NCBI GenBank assembly: GCA_023898785.1
Contig: CP060239.1
Span: 930,001 to 994,000, forward strand
Length of the DNA: 64,000 nt
Reading direction: 5' to 3'
From: Rhodospirillales bacterium
Lineage (GTDB): Bacteria > Pseudomonadota > Alphaproteobacteria > Micavibrionales > Micavibrionaceae
The translations under genes and the position numbers were made by a program. Shown here one piece after another: positions 16,385 to 25,472 of the stretch (positions within the stretch are counted from its first letter, which is position 1; each line of letters begins with the position of its first letter). A model generated the notes under the pieces. It was given only the letters and a program-made list of their open reading frames with translations, did not search any database and was not told where the DNA came from.

Positions 16385-18340
16385 TTAAGTATCCAGAAAG
16401 CTTCTCAGCTTACGAGAGCGGCTTGGGTGTTTGAGCTTGCGCAGGGCTTTAGCTTCGATCTGGCGGATACGCTCGCGTGTCACGTTAAATTGCTGCCCGA
16501 CTTCTTCCAATGTATGGTCAGTGTTCATGCCAATGCCAAAACGCATGCGCAAAACACGCTCTTCACGCGGAGTCAACGAGGCCAGAACACGGGTTGTGGT
16601 TTCACGCAGATTGGAGTGGATAGCACTATCAATCGGTGCGATAGCGTTTTTATCTTCGATAAAGTCGCCCAGAGAGCTATCCTCCTCATCACCAATAGGG
16701 GTTTCAAGAGAGACCGGTTCTTTGGCTATTTTCAAGACCTTACGAACCTTGTCTAAAGGCATATGCAAGCGCTCGGCCAATTCTTCCGGCGTGGGTTCGC
16801 GGCCAATTTCGTGCATCATCTGGCGCGAGGTCCGCACGAGTTTATTGATAGTTTCGATCATGTGTACAGGAATGCGGATGGTGCGGGCCTGATCAGCGAT
16901 GCTGCGCGTGATGGCCTGACGGATCCACCAGGTTGCATAGGTGGAAAATTTGTAGCCGCGCCGGTATTCAAATTTATCAACGGCCTTCATCAGACCGATA
17001 TTGCCTTCCTGAATAAGATCAAGGAATTGCAGACCGCGGTTTGTGTATTTTTTGGCAATCGAAATCACGAGACGTAAGTTTGCCTCGACCATCTCTTTCT
17101 TGGCGCGCGCGGCTTCTTTTTCGCCTTTTTGTACAGTGCCGATAATGCGACGCCATTCCGAGATGGGCAGCATTGCCTCTTCGGAAATCAGCGCGATTTG
17201 CTCTCGGATTTTCTCGATTTGCTCTTTATTGTTGCTGGTAAACTTATCCCAACCCTTGCCTTTAAGCTTGGATACGCGGGCAAGCCATTTTGGATCGAGT
17301 TCGGAGCCGTAATAGTTTTCCAGGAAATCTTCGCGCTTAACCTTGGCGTCAACAGCCATGCGCATTAATTTACCCTCGACCCCCACCAACTCGCGGTTCA
17401 TAGAGTAAAGGCGATCCAAAAGCTGCTCAATCCGTGCGTTATTGAGCTGCACTTCGTTCATGTGCTCAACCATTTCCTCTTTGAGTTGATTGTATTTTTT
17501 GTTGTCGGCTTCGGCAGGCTCCTTACCATTTTGCAGCGCATCCAGACGAACCTGTTGCACCTTTTGCATTTTCTTATAGGTTTTTTGAATCTGCCCAAAC
17601 ATTTCAAAAACTTGCGGAGCAAGCTCTTCTTCCATTGCGGCCAACGAGATATTTACTTCATCATCGCCATCGCTATCAGAGGATTCGTCATCATTTTCGT
17701 CATCGGAATCTTCATCACGGTCTTCAGCGTCCTCGTCAGATTCATCTTCTTCCGGCTCCGCGGTTGCATCTTCCGGAGGTTCATTATAGGTCGCATCAAG
17801 GTCAATGACCTCGCGTAGCAAGATATCGCCGTCTTGCAACGCTTTATACCAGGCGATAATCGATTCAATGGCCAGCGGTGATTCGCATATCCCGCCAATC
17901 ATTAATTCGCGGCCAGCCTCAATGCGTTTGGCAATGGCAATTTCACCTTCGCGGGAAAGCAGTTCGACCGCGCCCATTTCACGCAGATACATGCGCACAG
18001 GGTCATCGGTACGGCCCGTATCATCATCGGCGATGTTTCCACCGGCCTCGTGGCCCCTTTGGTTATCATCACCAGATTCCTCAGCGACATCGTCTTCTTT
18101 TTCAACAAGCTGGATACCGATGTCCGAAAATGTCGCCATGGCATCATCGACCTGCTCGGAGGAAAACTCAGCAGCGGGGATGGCTTTGTTGATTTCATCA
18201 TAGGTCAGGAAGCCTTTGTCCTTACCTATTTTGACAAGTTTTTTCACGACATTGGCGAGTGAGCCTTTGCCTTCTGTGTCCTGATTGTCGTCGGTTTGTT
18301 TTTCACTCACAGCCAAAGTTCCAAGTCCTTTTAAAGCCAC
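16385..18340 (-). CDS. rpoD: RNA polymerase sigma factor RpoD
   Basis: The 651-residue protein is the primary sigma-70 factor. Region 1.1 is at the start, followed by region 1.2 (DPVRMYLREMG near 112), a long acidic Asp/Glu-rich non-conserved region near 190-235, regions 2.1-2.4 (RLVISIAKKYTNRGLQFLDL to YATWWIRQAITRSIADQART), region 3 and region 4 with the helix-turn-helix TLEEVGQQFNVTRERIRQIE. The order dnaG-rpoD on one strand is the macromolecular-synthesis arrangement. The acidic insertion is notable for its length. Confidence 0.97.
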   Translation of the reverse strand: MALKGLGTLAVSEKQTDDNQDTEGKGSLANVVKKLVKIGKDKGFLTYDEINKAIPAAEFSSEQVDDAMATFSDIGIQLVEKEDDVAEESGDDNQRGHEAGGNIADDDTGRTDDPVRMYLREMGAVELLSREGEIAIAKRIEAGRELMIGGICESPLAIESIIAWYKALQDGDILLREVIDLDATYNEPPEDATAEPEEDESDEDAEDRDEDSDDENDDESSDSDGDDEVNISLAAMEEELAPQVFEMFGQIQKTYKKMQKVQQVRLDALQNGKEPAEADNKKYNQLKEEMVEHMNEVQLNNARIEQLLDRLYSMNRELVGVEGKLMRMAVDAKVKREDFLENYYGSELDPKWLARVSKLKGKGWDKFTSNNKEQIEKIREQIALISEEAMLPISEWRRIIGTVQKGEKEAARAKKEMVEANLRLVISIAKKYTNRGLQFLDLIQEGNIGLMKAVDKFEYRRGYKFSTYATWWIRQAITRSIADQARTIRIPVHMIETINKLVRTSRQMMHEIGREPTPEELAERLHMPLDKVRKVLKIAKEPVSLETPIGDEEDSSLGDFIEDKNAIAPIDSAIHSNLRETTTRVLASLTPREERVLRMRFGIGMNTDHTLEEVGQQFNVTRERIRQIEAKALRKLKHPSRSRKLRSFLDT

Positions 18341-18434
18341 GTTTTTGTTTATCCGGCCTTTGATTAAATCTTAATATTCTTGATTTTTAAAGTGTTTAGA
18401 TACGATTTTCACGGAATTATACCCGCTATCGCCT

Positions 18435-20279
18435 CTATTCAGCGTTCTTGATTCGTACCCAATCCCTTAACCTATCCTCTTGTTCCTCATTCGAAGTTTC
18501 AAACGCCGTTTTCCATTCAGCGCACACTTCTCCTCTGGTTTCGCGCCCTTGTAGCGCATGGTACAGGTCAAGCCAGTTTTTAACGGCTTCCCCTTGCTCC
18601 ATGGTTTCAAAAGCGCCGATCCGCGCAAAAGCAGCGTGAACATATACAGATTCGTTTAATATGTCATGCATTTCTTGTTCGAAACCGCAGGAATTCAAAT
18701 GGGTACTCAAGGACGCTGTGTCAAGAGCGTCGTCGTTGCCTAAAAACACAATAATCTCCTGACGCAGGCGCTCCATCGCGGGATCGTTAATAATAAACTG
18801 ACCAAACTCCTCTTCCACTTTGTGATAAAGCGCAGGGTTATTGATCATTGAAGCCAACAAGATTCGCTGTGAAAGTACGTTTTTTTTCTGCAAAGGCGGA
18901 CGCAGGCGTATCGAAGATTTAGGTTTCGGGGCACTGCCCTGAGAGCGCAGGCCGCCTTTATTTTGATAGGGCCGAAAGAATTTTTCCGAAATGCGGGCAC
19001 GGACCAGTTCGCGGTAATGGCGCTGGACGTTGGCATCACCAATCACGGAGACTTGTTTTTGCAGCGCTTTGGTCAGGCCAGCGCGGGCTTCCGGGGTATC
19101 GAGATCACGCCCGGCGGTATGGGTAATCCAGAGGAAATCAAACAAGGAGAGCGAAGCGCTCAGCACGGCTTTGAATCCCCCTGCTCCAGAAGCGCGGAGC
19201 AAGCTGTCGGGGTCTTCGCCTTCGGGCAAAAAGGCAAAGCGGGCGCTTTTGCCGGGCTGAAGCAATGGCAAAAGACGCTCACAAGCGCGGCTGGCAGCCT
19301 TGCGCCCGGCATTATCGCCGTCAAAGCACAGGATCGGGATCTTATCCTCATCGACCATCATCGACCAGAGGACGAGAATCTGGTCTTCGGTCAAAGCCGT
19401 GCCCATCGGCGCAACCGCGCCTTTGAAGCCATATTTGTTACAGGCGATGACATCCATATAACCTTCAGTGACGATCAGTGTATGCCCTTCACGCGCGGCC
19501 TGACGAGCCATCGATTCGGCGTAAAGCATACGCCCCTTATCGAACAGGGGCGTATCGGCGGTATTGATATATTTGGGCGGGGTAAAATTTTTGCCTGTTT
19601 GTGGGCGCATGGATTCTGGCAGGATGCGCCCGCCAAAGGCAACCACCCTGCCTCGGCGGTCACAGACAGGGAACATCACCCGGTCGCGGAAAAAGATATA
19701 AGGTTCTGCGCCGCGATTGGGGTCCTTGAGCAAGCCGACCTCAAGCATTTGCGCGTCGGAAAAACCCTTGGCTCTTAAATATTTGCGCAAAGCCTGACCA
19801 TCAGCCGGGGCATAGCCAATGCGAAAATTGGCGCGCGTTACCTTATCCATGCCGCGGCCTTCAAGATATTCGAGTATATCTGTATTTTGCGGCTGTATAA
19901 CCTGATCTTGCATCCATCTCGTGGCTTCATCCATCAGATCGTGCAGCCCCTTGGCTTTTTCGGCCTTTTCAACAGCCATCGGGTCAGGCTTGGGCATTTG
20001 CATGCCGGCCTCGGCGCACAGCGTTTCGACCGCGTCGATGAAGGATACATTGTCGTGGGCCATGACAAAACCAATGACATCTCCATGTGCACCGCAGCCA
20101 AAGCAATGATAAAATTGCTTGTCGTCATTAATTGTGAAGGACGGTGTTTTTTCATTATGAAACGGGCAGCAGGCTTTGAATTCACGGCCCGCGCGCTGCA
20201 CAGAAATACGCCGCCCGATCATTTCGGACAGGGTGAGACGATTGCGGAGTTCATCCAAAAAACGTGGAGAAATAGACAT
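18435..20279 (-). CDS. dnaG: DNA primase
   Basis: The 614-residue protein is DnaG, which makes RNA primers at the replication fork. The CHC2 zinc finger is visible at the start (CPFHNEKTPSF, then FHCFGCG-like YHCFGCGAHG), followed by the catalytic core with the TOPRIM signature (LIVTEGYMDVIA and, later, CFDGDNAGRKAA). The C-terminal helicase-interacting part is short and divergent. The ATG at 20279 is preferred over a GTG three codons upstream by fit to family starts. It lies 94 bases before rpoD on the same strand. Confidence 0.96.
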   Translation of the reverse strand: MSISPRFLDELRNRLTLSEMIGRRISVQRAGREFKACCPFHNEKTPSFTINDDKQFYHCFGCGAHGDVIGFVMAHDNVSFIDAVETLCAEAGMQMPKPDPMAVEKAEKAKGLHDLMDEATRWMQDQVIQPQNTDILEYLEGRGMDKVTRANFRIGYAPADGQALRKYLRAKGFSDAQMLEVGLLKDPNRGAEPYIFFRDRVMFPVCDRRGRVVAFGGRILPESMRPQTGKNFTPPKYINTADTPLFDKGRMLYAESMARQAAREGHTLIVTEGYMDVIACNKYGFKGAVAPMGTALTEDQILVLWSMMVDEDKIPILCFDGDNAGRKAASRACERLLPLLQPGKSARFAFLPEGEDPDSLLRASGAGGFKAVLSASLSLFDFLWITHTAGRDLDTPEARAGLTKALQKQVSVIGDANVQRHYRELVRARISEKFFRPYQNKGGLRSQGSAPKPKSSIRLRPPLQKKNVLSQRILLASMINNPALYHKVEEEFGQFIINDPAMERLRQEIIVFLGNDDALDTASLSTHLNSCGFEQEMHDILNESVYVHAAFARIGAFETMEQGEAVKNWLDLYHALQGRETRGEVCAEWKTAFETSNEEQEDRLRDWVRIKNAE

Positions 20280-20394
20280 GTGTTTCACGTTAGCAGATTA
20301 TAAATTCAAAAAATATTATATTTGCACTTGCTATATTTCTGGATAATACATATACACTTGTCTATATTTTATTCAGAAAGGGAAGTTTGGAACT

Positions 20395-20523
20395 ATGCCG
20401 AAAGTCTTTCAGAAAAATTGTAAGATTACACTCATTCAATACGGCGATTCCTGTCAAAATGCGCTCCATCTAAAAGATATTCAGGCTTATATTTCAAAGA
20501 CTTTTAAGAGATTTATAAAGTAA
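20395..20523 (+). CDS. Small paralogous protein 1 (42 residues)
   Basis: An ATG with AAAGGGAAG upstream opens a 42-codon frame. The product begins MPKVFQKNCKITLIQYGD and ends in basic residues. It aligns with the 43-residue product at 20648: both start MP-x-(V/I)-F, share K-x-(T/K)-L-(I/V)-x-YG at residues 10-17 and then a helical end. The shared pattern over two neighbouring genes supports real coding. Function unknown. Confidence 0.5.
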   Translation: MPKVFQKNCKITLIQYGDSCQNALHLKDIQAYISKTFKRFIK

Positions 20524-20647
20524 CCGTCTTCTTTCCCCATTTTAAAATTTTGAATCATATCAATCCCTTATCTATGTAAATTTGCACTGCAGCACTCATT
20601 CGTGTATATTCGGTGTTAGCAATATTTAAGAATGAGAGGATGGCGTC

Positions 20648-20779
20648 ATGCCAGAAATATTTTCAACAGGTGCCAAGTTCAAGCTGGTTGAGTATGGTTC
20701 AAACCAACAAGGTCTGGTCAGTATCGCATACGTCAAAGACAAGCTGGTTGAACTGCTCCAGCGGATTGCGCAAAAATAA
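20648..20779 (+). CDS. Small paralogous protein 2 (43 residues)
   Basis: The frame opens at an ATG preceded by GAGAGG and encodes a product starting MPEIFSTGAKFKLVEYGS with an amphipathic C-terminal helix (VKDKLVELLQRIAQK). It is a paralogue of the product at 20395. A terminator follows 20 bases after the stop, as expected for a real transcription unit. Function unknown; no membrane segment. Confidence 0.55.
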   Translation: MPEIFSTGAKFKLVEYGSNQQGLVSIAYVKDKLVELLQRIAQK

Positions 20780-20798
20780 CAACACTTAAAAGATAACA

Positions 20799-20824
20799 GG
20801 GCCGCATAATGCAGCCCTTTTCTT
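20799..20824 (+). terminator. Intrinsic terminator
   Basis: GGGCCGCA and TGCAGCCC pair with one mismatch around TAA, followed by a T-rich run. It ends the small-protein unit. Confidence 0.65.
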
Positions 20825-20849
20825 TGCAGTACATACCACCGGTTTTAAC

Positions 20850-21308
20850 TTACCCCAGCCTGGCTTTTACAATTGCTCCGGCCTTACCCATATCAATCTG
20901 CCCAGCATATTGGGACTTCAAAGCGCCCATAACCTTACCCATATCCTTGATTCCAGTTGCGCCTGTGTCACCGATGATTTTTTCTACCGCTTTGGCAACT
21001 TCCTCTTCACCAAGCTGCACCGGCATGAATTTTTGAATCACTTCAATTTCAGCTTCTTCGCGCTCGGCGAGTTCTTCACGGCCTGCGTCACAATATATTT
21101 TGCTGGCTTCCTGACGCTGTTTGATCATGCTTTGCAACATCGAGAGAATCTCACTTTCTTCAATTCCATCAGCCTTTCCTTGCCCTCGCGCAGTAATATC
21201 ACGATCCTTGAGCGCAGCCAGAATCAGACGGATGGTTGACATCGCCGTTTGATCCTTGGCTTTCAATGCATCTTTCAGCGCGGCAGTAAATTCTTCCCTT
21301 TTCTCCAT
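20850..21308 (-). CDS. yqeY: GatB/YqeY domain protein
   Basis: The 152-residue protein is the stand-alone YqeY form of the GatB tail domain, which binds tRNA in the amidotransferase complex; the stand-alone form has no settled role. Typical segments are LKDALKAKDQTAMSTIRLI at the start, EIEVIQKFMPVQL near 100 and GKVMGALKSQYAGQIDMGKA near the end. The start at 21308 (MEKREEF) fits the family; the frame is open further upstream. It is divergent from carA, a common neighbour arrangement in alphaproteobacteria. Confidence 0.9.
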   Translation of the reverse strand: MEKREEFTAALKDALKAKDQTAMSTIRLILAALKDRDITARGQGKADGIEESEILSMLQSMIKQRQEASKIYCDAGREELAEREEAEIEVIQKFMPVQLGEEEVAKAVEKIIGDTGATGIKDMGKVMGALKSQYAGQIDMGKAGAIVKARLG

Positions 21309-21406
21309 TTTATCCTCATCTTTCGTCGTTTTTTGCTTGGCATTCGCCGGTAAATTCTTTAGATACTTTGTTTCTAGCGACACCCAAGCTAGAAAGACAA
21401 TCTTTT

Positions 21407-22579
21407 ATGACGCAAGTACCTACCCTAAAACAGCCTTCCGAAGCAAGCGCTGTGATTCTTTTTGCTGACGGCACGTCATTTTTCGGACGCGGGTTTGGCG
21501 CACAAACCAAAGCAGTCGGCGAGATTTGTTTTAATACTGCAATGACGGGGTATCAGGAAACACTGAGCGACCCCAGCTATGCCGGGCAGATTATCACCTT
21601 CACATTCCCTCATATCGGGAATGTCGGCACCAACAATGAAGATTTGGAAAGCCTTAACCCGGCGGCGCGCGGGCTGATTGTGCGTGAGGACGTAACCAAT
21701 CCTTCGAACTGGCGGGCGCAGAGCCGTCTTGATGAATGGCTTAAGAGCCATAACCTGCCGGGGATCAGTGGTATCGACACACGCGCGCTGACCCGTTATA
21801 TCCGCGATAATGGTGCGCCGAACAGTGTGCTGGTTCATGATCTGTCGGGCAAATTCGATCTAGAGGCTCTGCATAAAGAAGCTCAGGATTGGCCCGGGCT
21901 TGAAGGAATGGATCTGGCGAAAGAGGTGTCTTGCACGCAAAGTTATAGCTGGAAGGAAAAATGCTGGACACTTGAGGAGGGTTATACAGAACAAGATCAT
22001 CCTGAGTATAAAGTCGTGGCCGTTGATTTTGGAGCCAAGCGCAATATTCTGCGCTGCCTTGCTGATACAGGTTTTGATGTGATGGTTGTTCCCGCAACAA
22101 GCACGGCGGAAGAGATTTTAGCACATAAACCGGATGGCGTGTTTCTGTCCAACGGTCCGGGCGATCCGGCGGCGACGGGTGAATATGCCGTGCCGATGAT
22201 CCGCGCTTTGCTGGACCAAGGAATGCCGATTTTCGGGATTTGTCTGGGCCATCAATTGCTGGCGCTGGCCTTGGGTGCAAAAACCCGCAAGATGCATCTG
22301 GGGCACCGCGGGGCGAACCAGCCGGTTAAAGATTTGCTCACCGGCAAGGTCGAGATTACCTCGCAAAATCATGGGTTTGAGGTGATTGCCGAGTCGCTGC
22401 CTGAGGGGACAGAACAGAGTCATCTCAGCCTGTTCGACGGCTCGAATGAAGGTTTAAGAGTGAAGGATAAACCTGCTTTTTCGGTGCAATATCACCCCGA
22501 GGCGTCGCCGGGGCCACAAGACAGTTATTATTTGTTTGAACGGTTTAAAGAGAATATTCAGAAAGCGAAGGCCGCTTGA
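21407..22579 (+). CDS. carA: Carbamoyl-phosphate synthase small subunit
   Basis: The 390-residue protein is the glutaminase subunit of carbamoyl-phosphate synthase, which feeds ammonia to CarB for pyrimidine and arginine synthesis. The N-terminal domain has GYQETLSDPSYAGQIITFT. The class I amidotransferase triad is present: Cys in FGICLGHQLL, and His and Glu in VQYHPEASPGP. The ATG at 21407 (MTQVPT) fits the family; an upstream ATG at 21368 is less likely. Its last 15 codons (FERFKENIQKAKAA and stop) recur at 24228-24269. Confidence 0.97.
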   Translation: MTQVPTLKQPSEASAVILFADGTSFFGRGFGAQTKAVGEICFNTAMTGYQETLSDPSYAGQIITFTFPHIGNVGTNNEDLESLNPAARGLIVREDVTNPSNWRAQSRLDEWLKSHNLPGISGIDTRALTRYIRDNGAPNSVLVHDLSGKFDLEALHKEAQDWPGLEGMDLAKEVSCTQSYSWKEKCWTLEEGYTEQDHPEYKVVAVDFGAKRNILRCLADTGFDVMVVPATSTAEEILAHKPDGVFLSNGPGDPAATGEYAVPMIRALLDQGMPIFGICLGHQLLALALGAKTRKMHLGHRGANQPVKDLLTGKVEITSQNHGFEVIAESLPEGTEQSHLSLFDGSNEGLRVKDKPAFSVQYHPEASPGPQDSYYLFERFKENIQKAKAA

Positions 22580-22580
22580 C
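22536..22580 (+). repeat. carA 3'-end repeat, copy 1
   Basis: The last about 45 bases of carA match 24226-24270 with about nine differences, encoding FERFKENIQKAKAA here and FERFRENIQKAKVA there. The repeats flank the first carbonic anhydrase-like gene. Confidence 0.75.
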
Positions 22581-22710
22581 AAAAAGCTGGACACGAAAAT
22601 AAAGTTATGGCAATTTCTTGCGAATTTTCCGAATGAAAGCAAACTGGAAACCATTGTAGCCGCTTAAAACTAATCAACAGGGCCCTTAAAACTACGGAAA
22701 GACACTTTAT

Positions 22711-24063
22711 ATGAGTCAAATTACATCCCAAGAAACCGTATCCGTTGATGACCTTAGTCAAGGTATGACTGCTCCCGGTAAAGTAAACCATTTTCTAGAA
22801 GGTTATTTCAGGCACACAGATATAGACCGTATTCCAGAGAAATTAATGTTCATCATAGCCTGCGCCGATTCCCGCGAAGATATGGAGGTCAAGTTTGGTC
22901 TTAATTATGGCGAAGCCTTATTCTACAGGGCCGTCGGCGCGGTGGTCCCCGATCCTGATGATGAAATAGCCTCTCTTCCGATGAAGGCTGCACTTGAACA
23001 CGCTCTTAAAAATCCTCATCAGGTTGAAATTGCCCTTCTTATTCCGCATACCCATTGCGGGGCTGTAAAAGCGCATATGACGGGAGAAGGGCCAAAGGCG
23101 CTCTTAACGGCGATGAGCGGCACTACAAATTTCAGCGGTATTTCGGGCAGCATAATGACACCGGAATTTAAACTTGTTTCCGATCCTGACGAGGTCATGG
23201 CGGTTTTAAGACAAGAAAATATGAATGAAGGAGTAAAGCATGCCGTGTTACGAAGCGCAGAAAGAGCCTGCATGGATGTAAGCCGTGACAATTTATTAAA
23301 ATACCCCCAGATCAAAGAAGGTCTGAAGAGCGGAAAATTTAAGCTTTTAACAGGGCTTGATGATATCGCCTGCGACAATATCTCTTTTCAGATGGATGGG
23401 CACAGTGAAGGAAAGAATATTATCGAGAGATTCCTTCACCGATATAAAAATGCCACAGAAGGATTATACGATTCTGAAAACGGTGGTCGCATGCCCGAAC
23501 TTGTTTTGAACGGGCAGCACCCCGAAGCCCTTTTTATCAGCGGTCTGAGCGGAGATCTTGGCAAAGTCTTCAGCGTTCGCATCGGCGATGCCTTCGTCCA
23601 CAGACATACTTTCGGGTTGATCCCTCCCCCAAGACAGGACACATCACAGCCGGACCCGCTGGCTGCCACGATTGCTTTGGCTTTGATCAGCGGCGTAGAG
23701 ACCTTCATCCATAAATTTCATGCGGACGGCACCTTTAGAAACTATATGGATGGAGATCTTCTGCCTTACTCCTCTCAATGGCTTGAGTACTGCATTCCGG
23801 ATTTATCACAGATGAAAAATTCGGGAGCATCTTTGGATCAGGTGCGCCTGCACTGTATGCTCAAAAGCATTGAACATTTAAAACTCTATGACGGTGTTCA
23901 AGCGGCTATGAACGCCAGGAAGCTTTCGGTTTTATCTCTTTACGAAGATCCTGAAAAAAGGGAGCTTTTCGTTCCCGATAGGGATAAAAATTGTTTTGTT
24001 AAAGTCCTGCTGCCAGATGAAAATCCTGCCCCGCAAGAGAATCGAGCTTTTGAGCTGGCGTAA
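22711..24063 (+). CDS. Double-domain beta-carbonic anhydrase-like protein
   Basis: The 450-residue protein holds two beta-carbonic anhydrase-type domains. The first has the zinc and catalytic residues: Cys51, Asp53 and Arg55 in CADSRED, and His113 and Cys116 in HTHCGAV. The second, near residues 270-345, keeps the framework (EALFISGLSGDLGKVFSVRIGD and LALISGVETFIHKF) but lacks the Cys, Asp-Arg and His-Cys residues, so it cannot bind zinc in the standard way. Two-domain forms with one dead domain may serve for stability or regulation; this is inference. It lies between carA and carB, whose substrate is bicarbonate. Confidence 0.8.
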   Translation: MSQITSQETVSVDDLSQGMTAPGKVNHFLEGYFRHTDIDRIPEKLMFIIACADSREDMEVKFGLNYGEALFYRAVGAVVPDPDDEIASLPMKAALEHALKNPHQVEIALLIPHTHCGAVKAHMTGEGPKALLTAMSGTTNFSGISGSIMTPEFKLVSDPDEVMAVLRQENMNEGVKHAVLRSAERACMDVSRDNLLKYPQIKEGLKSGKFKLLTGLDDIACDNISFQMDGHSEGKNIIERFLHRYKNATEGLYDSENGGRMPELVLNGQHPEALFISGLSGDLGKVFSVRIGDAFVHRHTFGLIPPPRQDTSQPDPLAATIALALISGVETFIHKFHADGTFRNYMDGDLLPYSSQWLEYCIPDLSQMKNSGASLDQVRLHCMLKSIEHLKLYDGVQAAMNARKLSVLSLYEDPEKRELFVPDRDKNCFVKVLLPDENPAPQENRAFELA

Positions 24064-24161
24064 TGGCGCGCAGGAAAAGTACTTACATATTTTTCTGTTG
24101 AACTCTTCGCGCAATTAAGATACACAATCATCCTCGGTACCACTAACAAAACCGAGACCTC

Positions 24162-24269
24162 ATGTCCAAGCGCGCTGACATCACGTCCATCTGCATCTGC
24201 ATTACCGGCCCTCATGTTTCTCCGTTTGAGCGGTTCAGAGAAAATATTCAGAAGGCCAAGGTCGCATGA
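24162..24269 (+). repeat. Chimeric micro-frame: carB-like 5' end joined to carA-like 3' end
   Basis: An open frame of 35 codons begins MSKRADITSI, like the CarB start MPKRTDIKSI, and continues through ITGP to FERFRENIQKAKVA, like the CarA end. The stop overlaps the ATG of the next gene. It reads as a recombination scar made of the ends of carB and carA in the reverse of their chromosomal order, as a tandem duplication of the carA-carB junction would leave. It may still couple translation into the next gene. Confidence 0.7.
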
Positions 24270-24913
24270 CGCAAGACTTGCTAAACGGATTTGAAGATTT
24301 CGTCCATTATCAATATGAGGATAGGACGGCTTTGATGCCTAAACTGGTTGAGGATGGTCAGGCCCCGAAATATTTCATCATCAGTTGTATCGATTCGCGC
24401 GCCAATCCAGGCACAATTTTCAGAGCCCGTCCGGGCACTTTTTTTGCGCATAAGGCGATGGGCGCTCTTGTGCGCCCATACAAGCAAGGCACGGCGCTGG
24501 CCGCCTCTTTGCAGTTTGCGCTTACATACAATAACGTCCCGAACGTTATCGTTTTAGGGCATACGCAGTGCGGTGCCATTGAAGCGCTATCGAAAAATCT
24601 TGAAGATGAGGAAATTACGAGCTTCATCAGCATGGCCAAAGCCTCACTCAAAAAAGCACAGGCCTGTTGTTCGGATCATGATGAAATATTGGCCATGACC
24701 GAAAAGGAAACCATCCTGCAAAGTGCGGAAAATCTAAAAACCTATCCCAGCGTTCAACGCGCTTTGGCCGAAAACCGCCTGAACATCAAGGCATGGCTGT
24801 TTGATATGAAAGAAGGACAATTGCTCGAATACAATATTCAGAATAAGGATTTTAGAATTATTTCGGCCTCTCATAAAACTGAAGACAGTCGAAAAGAGGA
24901 AAGCCATGGCTGA
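24266..24913 (+). CDS. Beta-class carbonic anhydrase
   Basis: The 215-residue protein is a single-domain beta-carbonic anhydrase, which interconverts carbon dioxide and bicarbonate. Zinc ligands and catalytic pair are all present: Cys41, Asp43 and Arg45 in CIDSRA, His99 and Cys102 in GHTQCGA. It starts by ATGA overlap with the chimeric scar and ends eight bases inside the ORF6N gene, so it lies in an operon. Bicarbonate made here is the substrate of the flanking carbamoyl-phosphate synthase, which gives the position a plausible purpose. Confidence 0.92.
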   Translation: MTQDLLNGFEDFVHYQYEDRTALMPKLVEDGQAPKYFIISCIDSRANPGTIFRARPGTFFAHKAMGALVRPYKQGTALAASLQFALTYNNVPNVIVLGHTQCGAIEALSKNLEDEEITSFISMAKASLKKAQACCSDHDEILAMTEKETILQSAENLKTYPSVQRALAENRLNIKAWLFDMKEGQLLEYNIQNKDFRIISASHKTEDSRKEESHG

Positions 24914-25433
24914 GCGCGTGAACACCCTTCAAACTGTCATCCCCGTGGAACGGATCGCGGCGGCGATTTACCTTATCCGGGGGGAGAAAGTGATGCTCGA
25001 TTCCGATCTGGCGGAATTGTACGGGGTAACGACCGGTGCTTTAAATCAGGCCGTTAGCCGGAATGAAGAACGCTTTCCTGAGGATTTTTCTTTCCAACTC
25101 ACTGAAATTGAATGGAAATCTTTGATATCACAAACTGTGATATCAAACACAGGCCGCGGTGGGCGTCGTAAATTACCCCGCGTTTTTACTGAACATGGCG
25201 CTTTGATGCTTTCCAGTGTTTTACGCAGCCAACAAGCAGCGCAGGTTAGCATCGCCGTTACAAGGGCTTTTGTCCATATGCGCAGATTGCTGGCGACAAA
25301 TGAGGAATTGGCCCGGAAAGTGGCGCAGCACGATCAGCAGATCGCGAATTTATATGAACATGTGGAGCGGCTTTTGAGATGGCCAGAGCCGGAGAAAAAA
25401 CCGATCGGGTATATTAAGGCGAAAGATGCGTGA
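24906..25433 (+). CDS. ORF6N domain protein
   Basis: The 175-residue protein carries an ORF6N domain (IPVERIAAAIYLIRGEKVMLDSDLAELYGVTT at residues 13-44 in outline, then FTEHGALMLSSVLRS), a DNA-binding domain of KilA-N type known from phages and mobile genes. A coiled-coil-like C-terminus follows. Genes of this sort are often strain-specific cargo. It overlaps the carbonic anhydrase gene by eight bases. A DNA-related role is expected from the domain, but no target is known. Confidence 0.85.
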   Translation: MAERVNTLQTVIPVERIAAAIYLIRGEKVMLDSDLAELYGVTTGALNQAVSRNEERFPEDFSFQLTEIEWKSLISQTVISNTGRGGRRKLPRVFTEHGALMLSSVLRSQQAAQVSIAVTRAFVHMRRLLATNEELARKVAQHDQQIANLYEHVERLLRWPEPEKKPIGYIKAKDA

Positions 25434-25440
25434 TATTTTG

Positions 25441-25470
25441 AACCGCAGAGACGCAGAGAGCGCGGAGGAA
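25441..25470. repeat. CAGAGACGCAGAGAG-type dispersed repeat
   Basis: The AACCGCAGAGACGCAGAGAG sequence directly after the ORF6N gene is of a kind I recall near ORF6N and GxxExxY genes in unrelated bacteria. It fits the notion that the ORF6N gene was acquired together with its flank. Confidence 0.4.
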
Positions 25471-25472
25471 AG

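Noticed and set aside
22580..22700. Short open frame after carA reading LDTKIKLWQFLANFPNES
   Set aside because: It looks protein-like, but there is no start codon or ribosome site and I cannot link it to a gene; at most a remnant.
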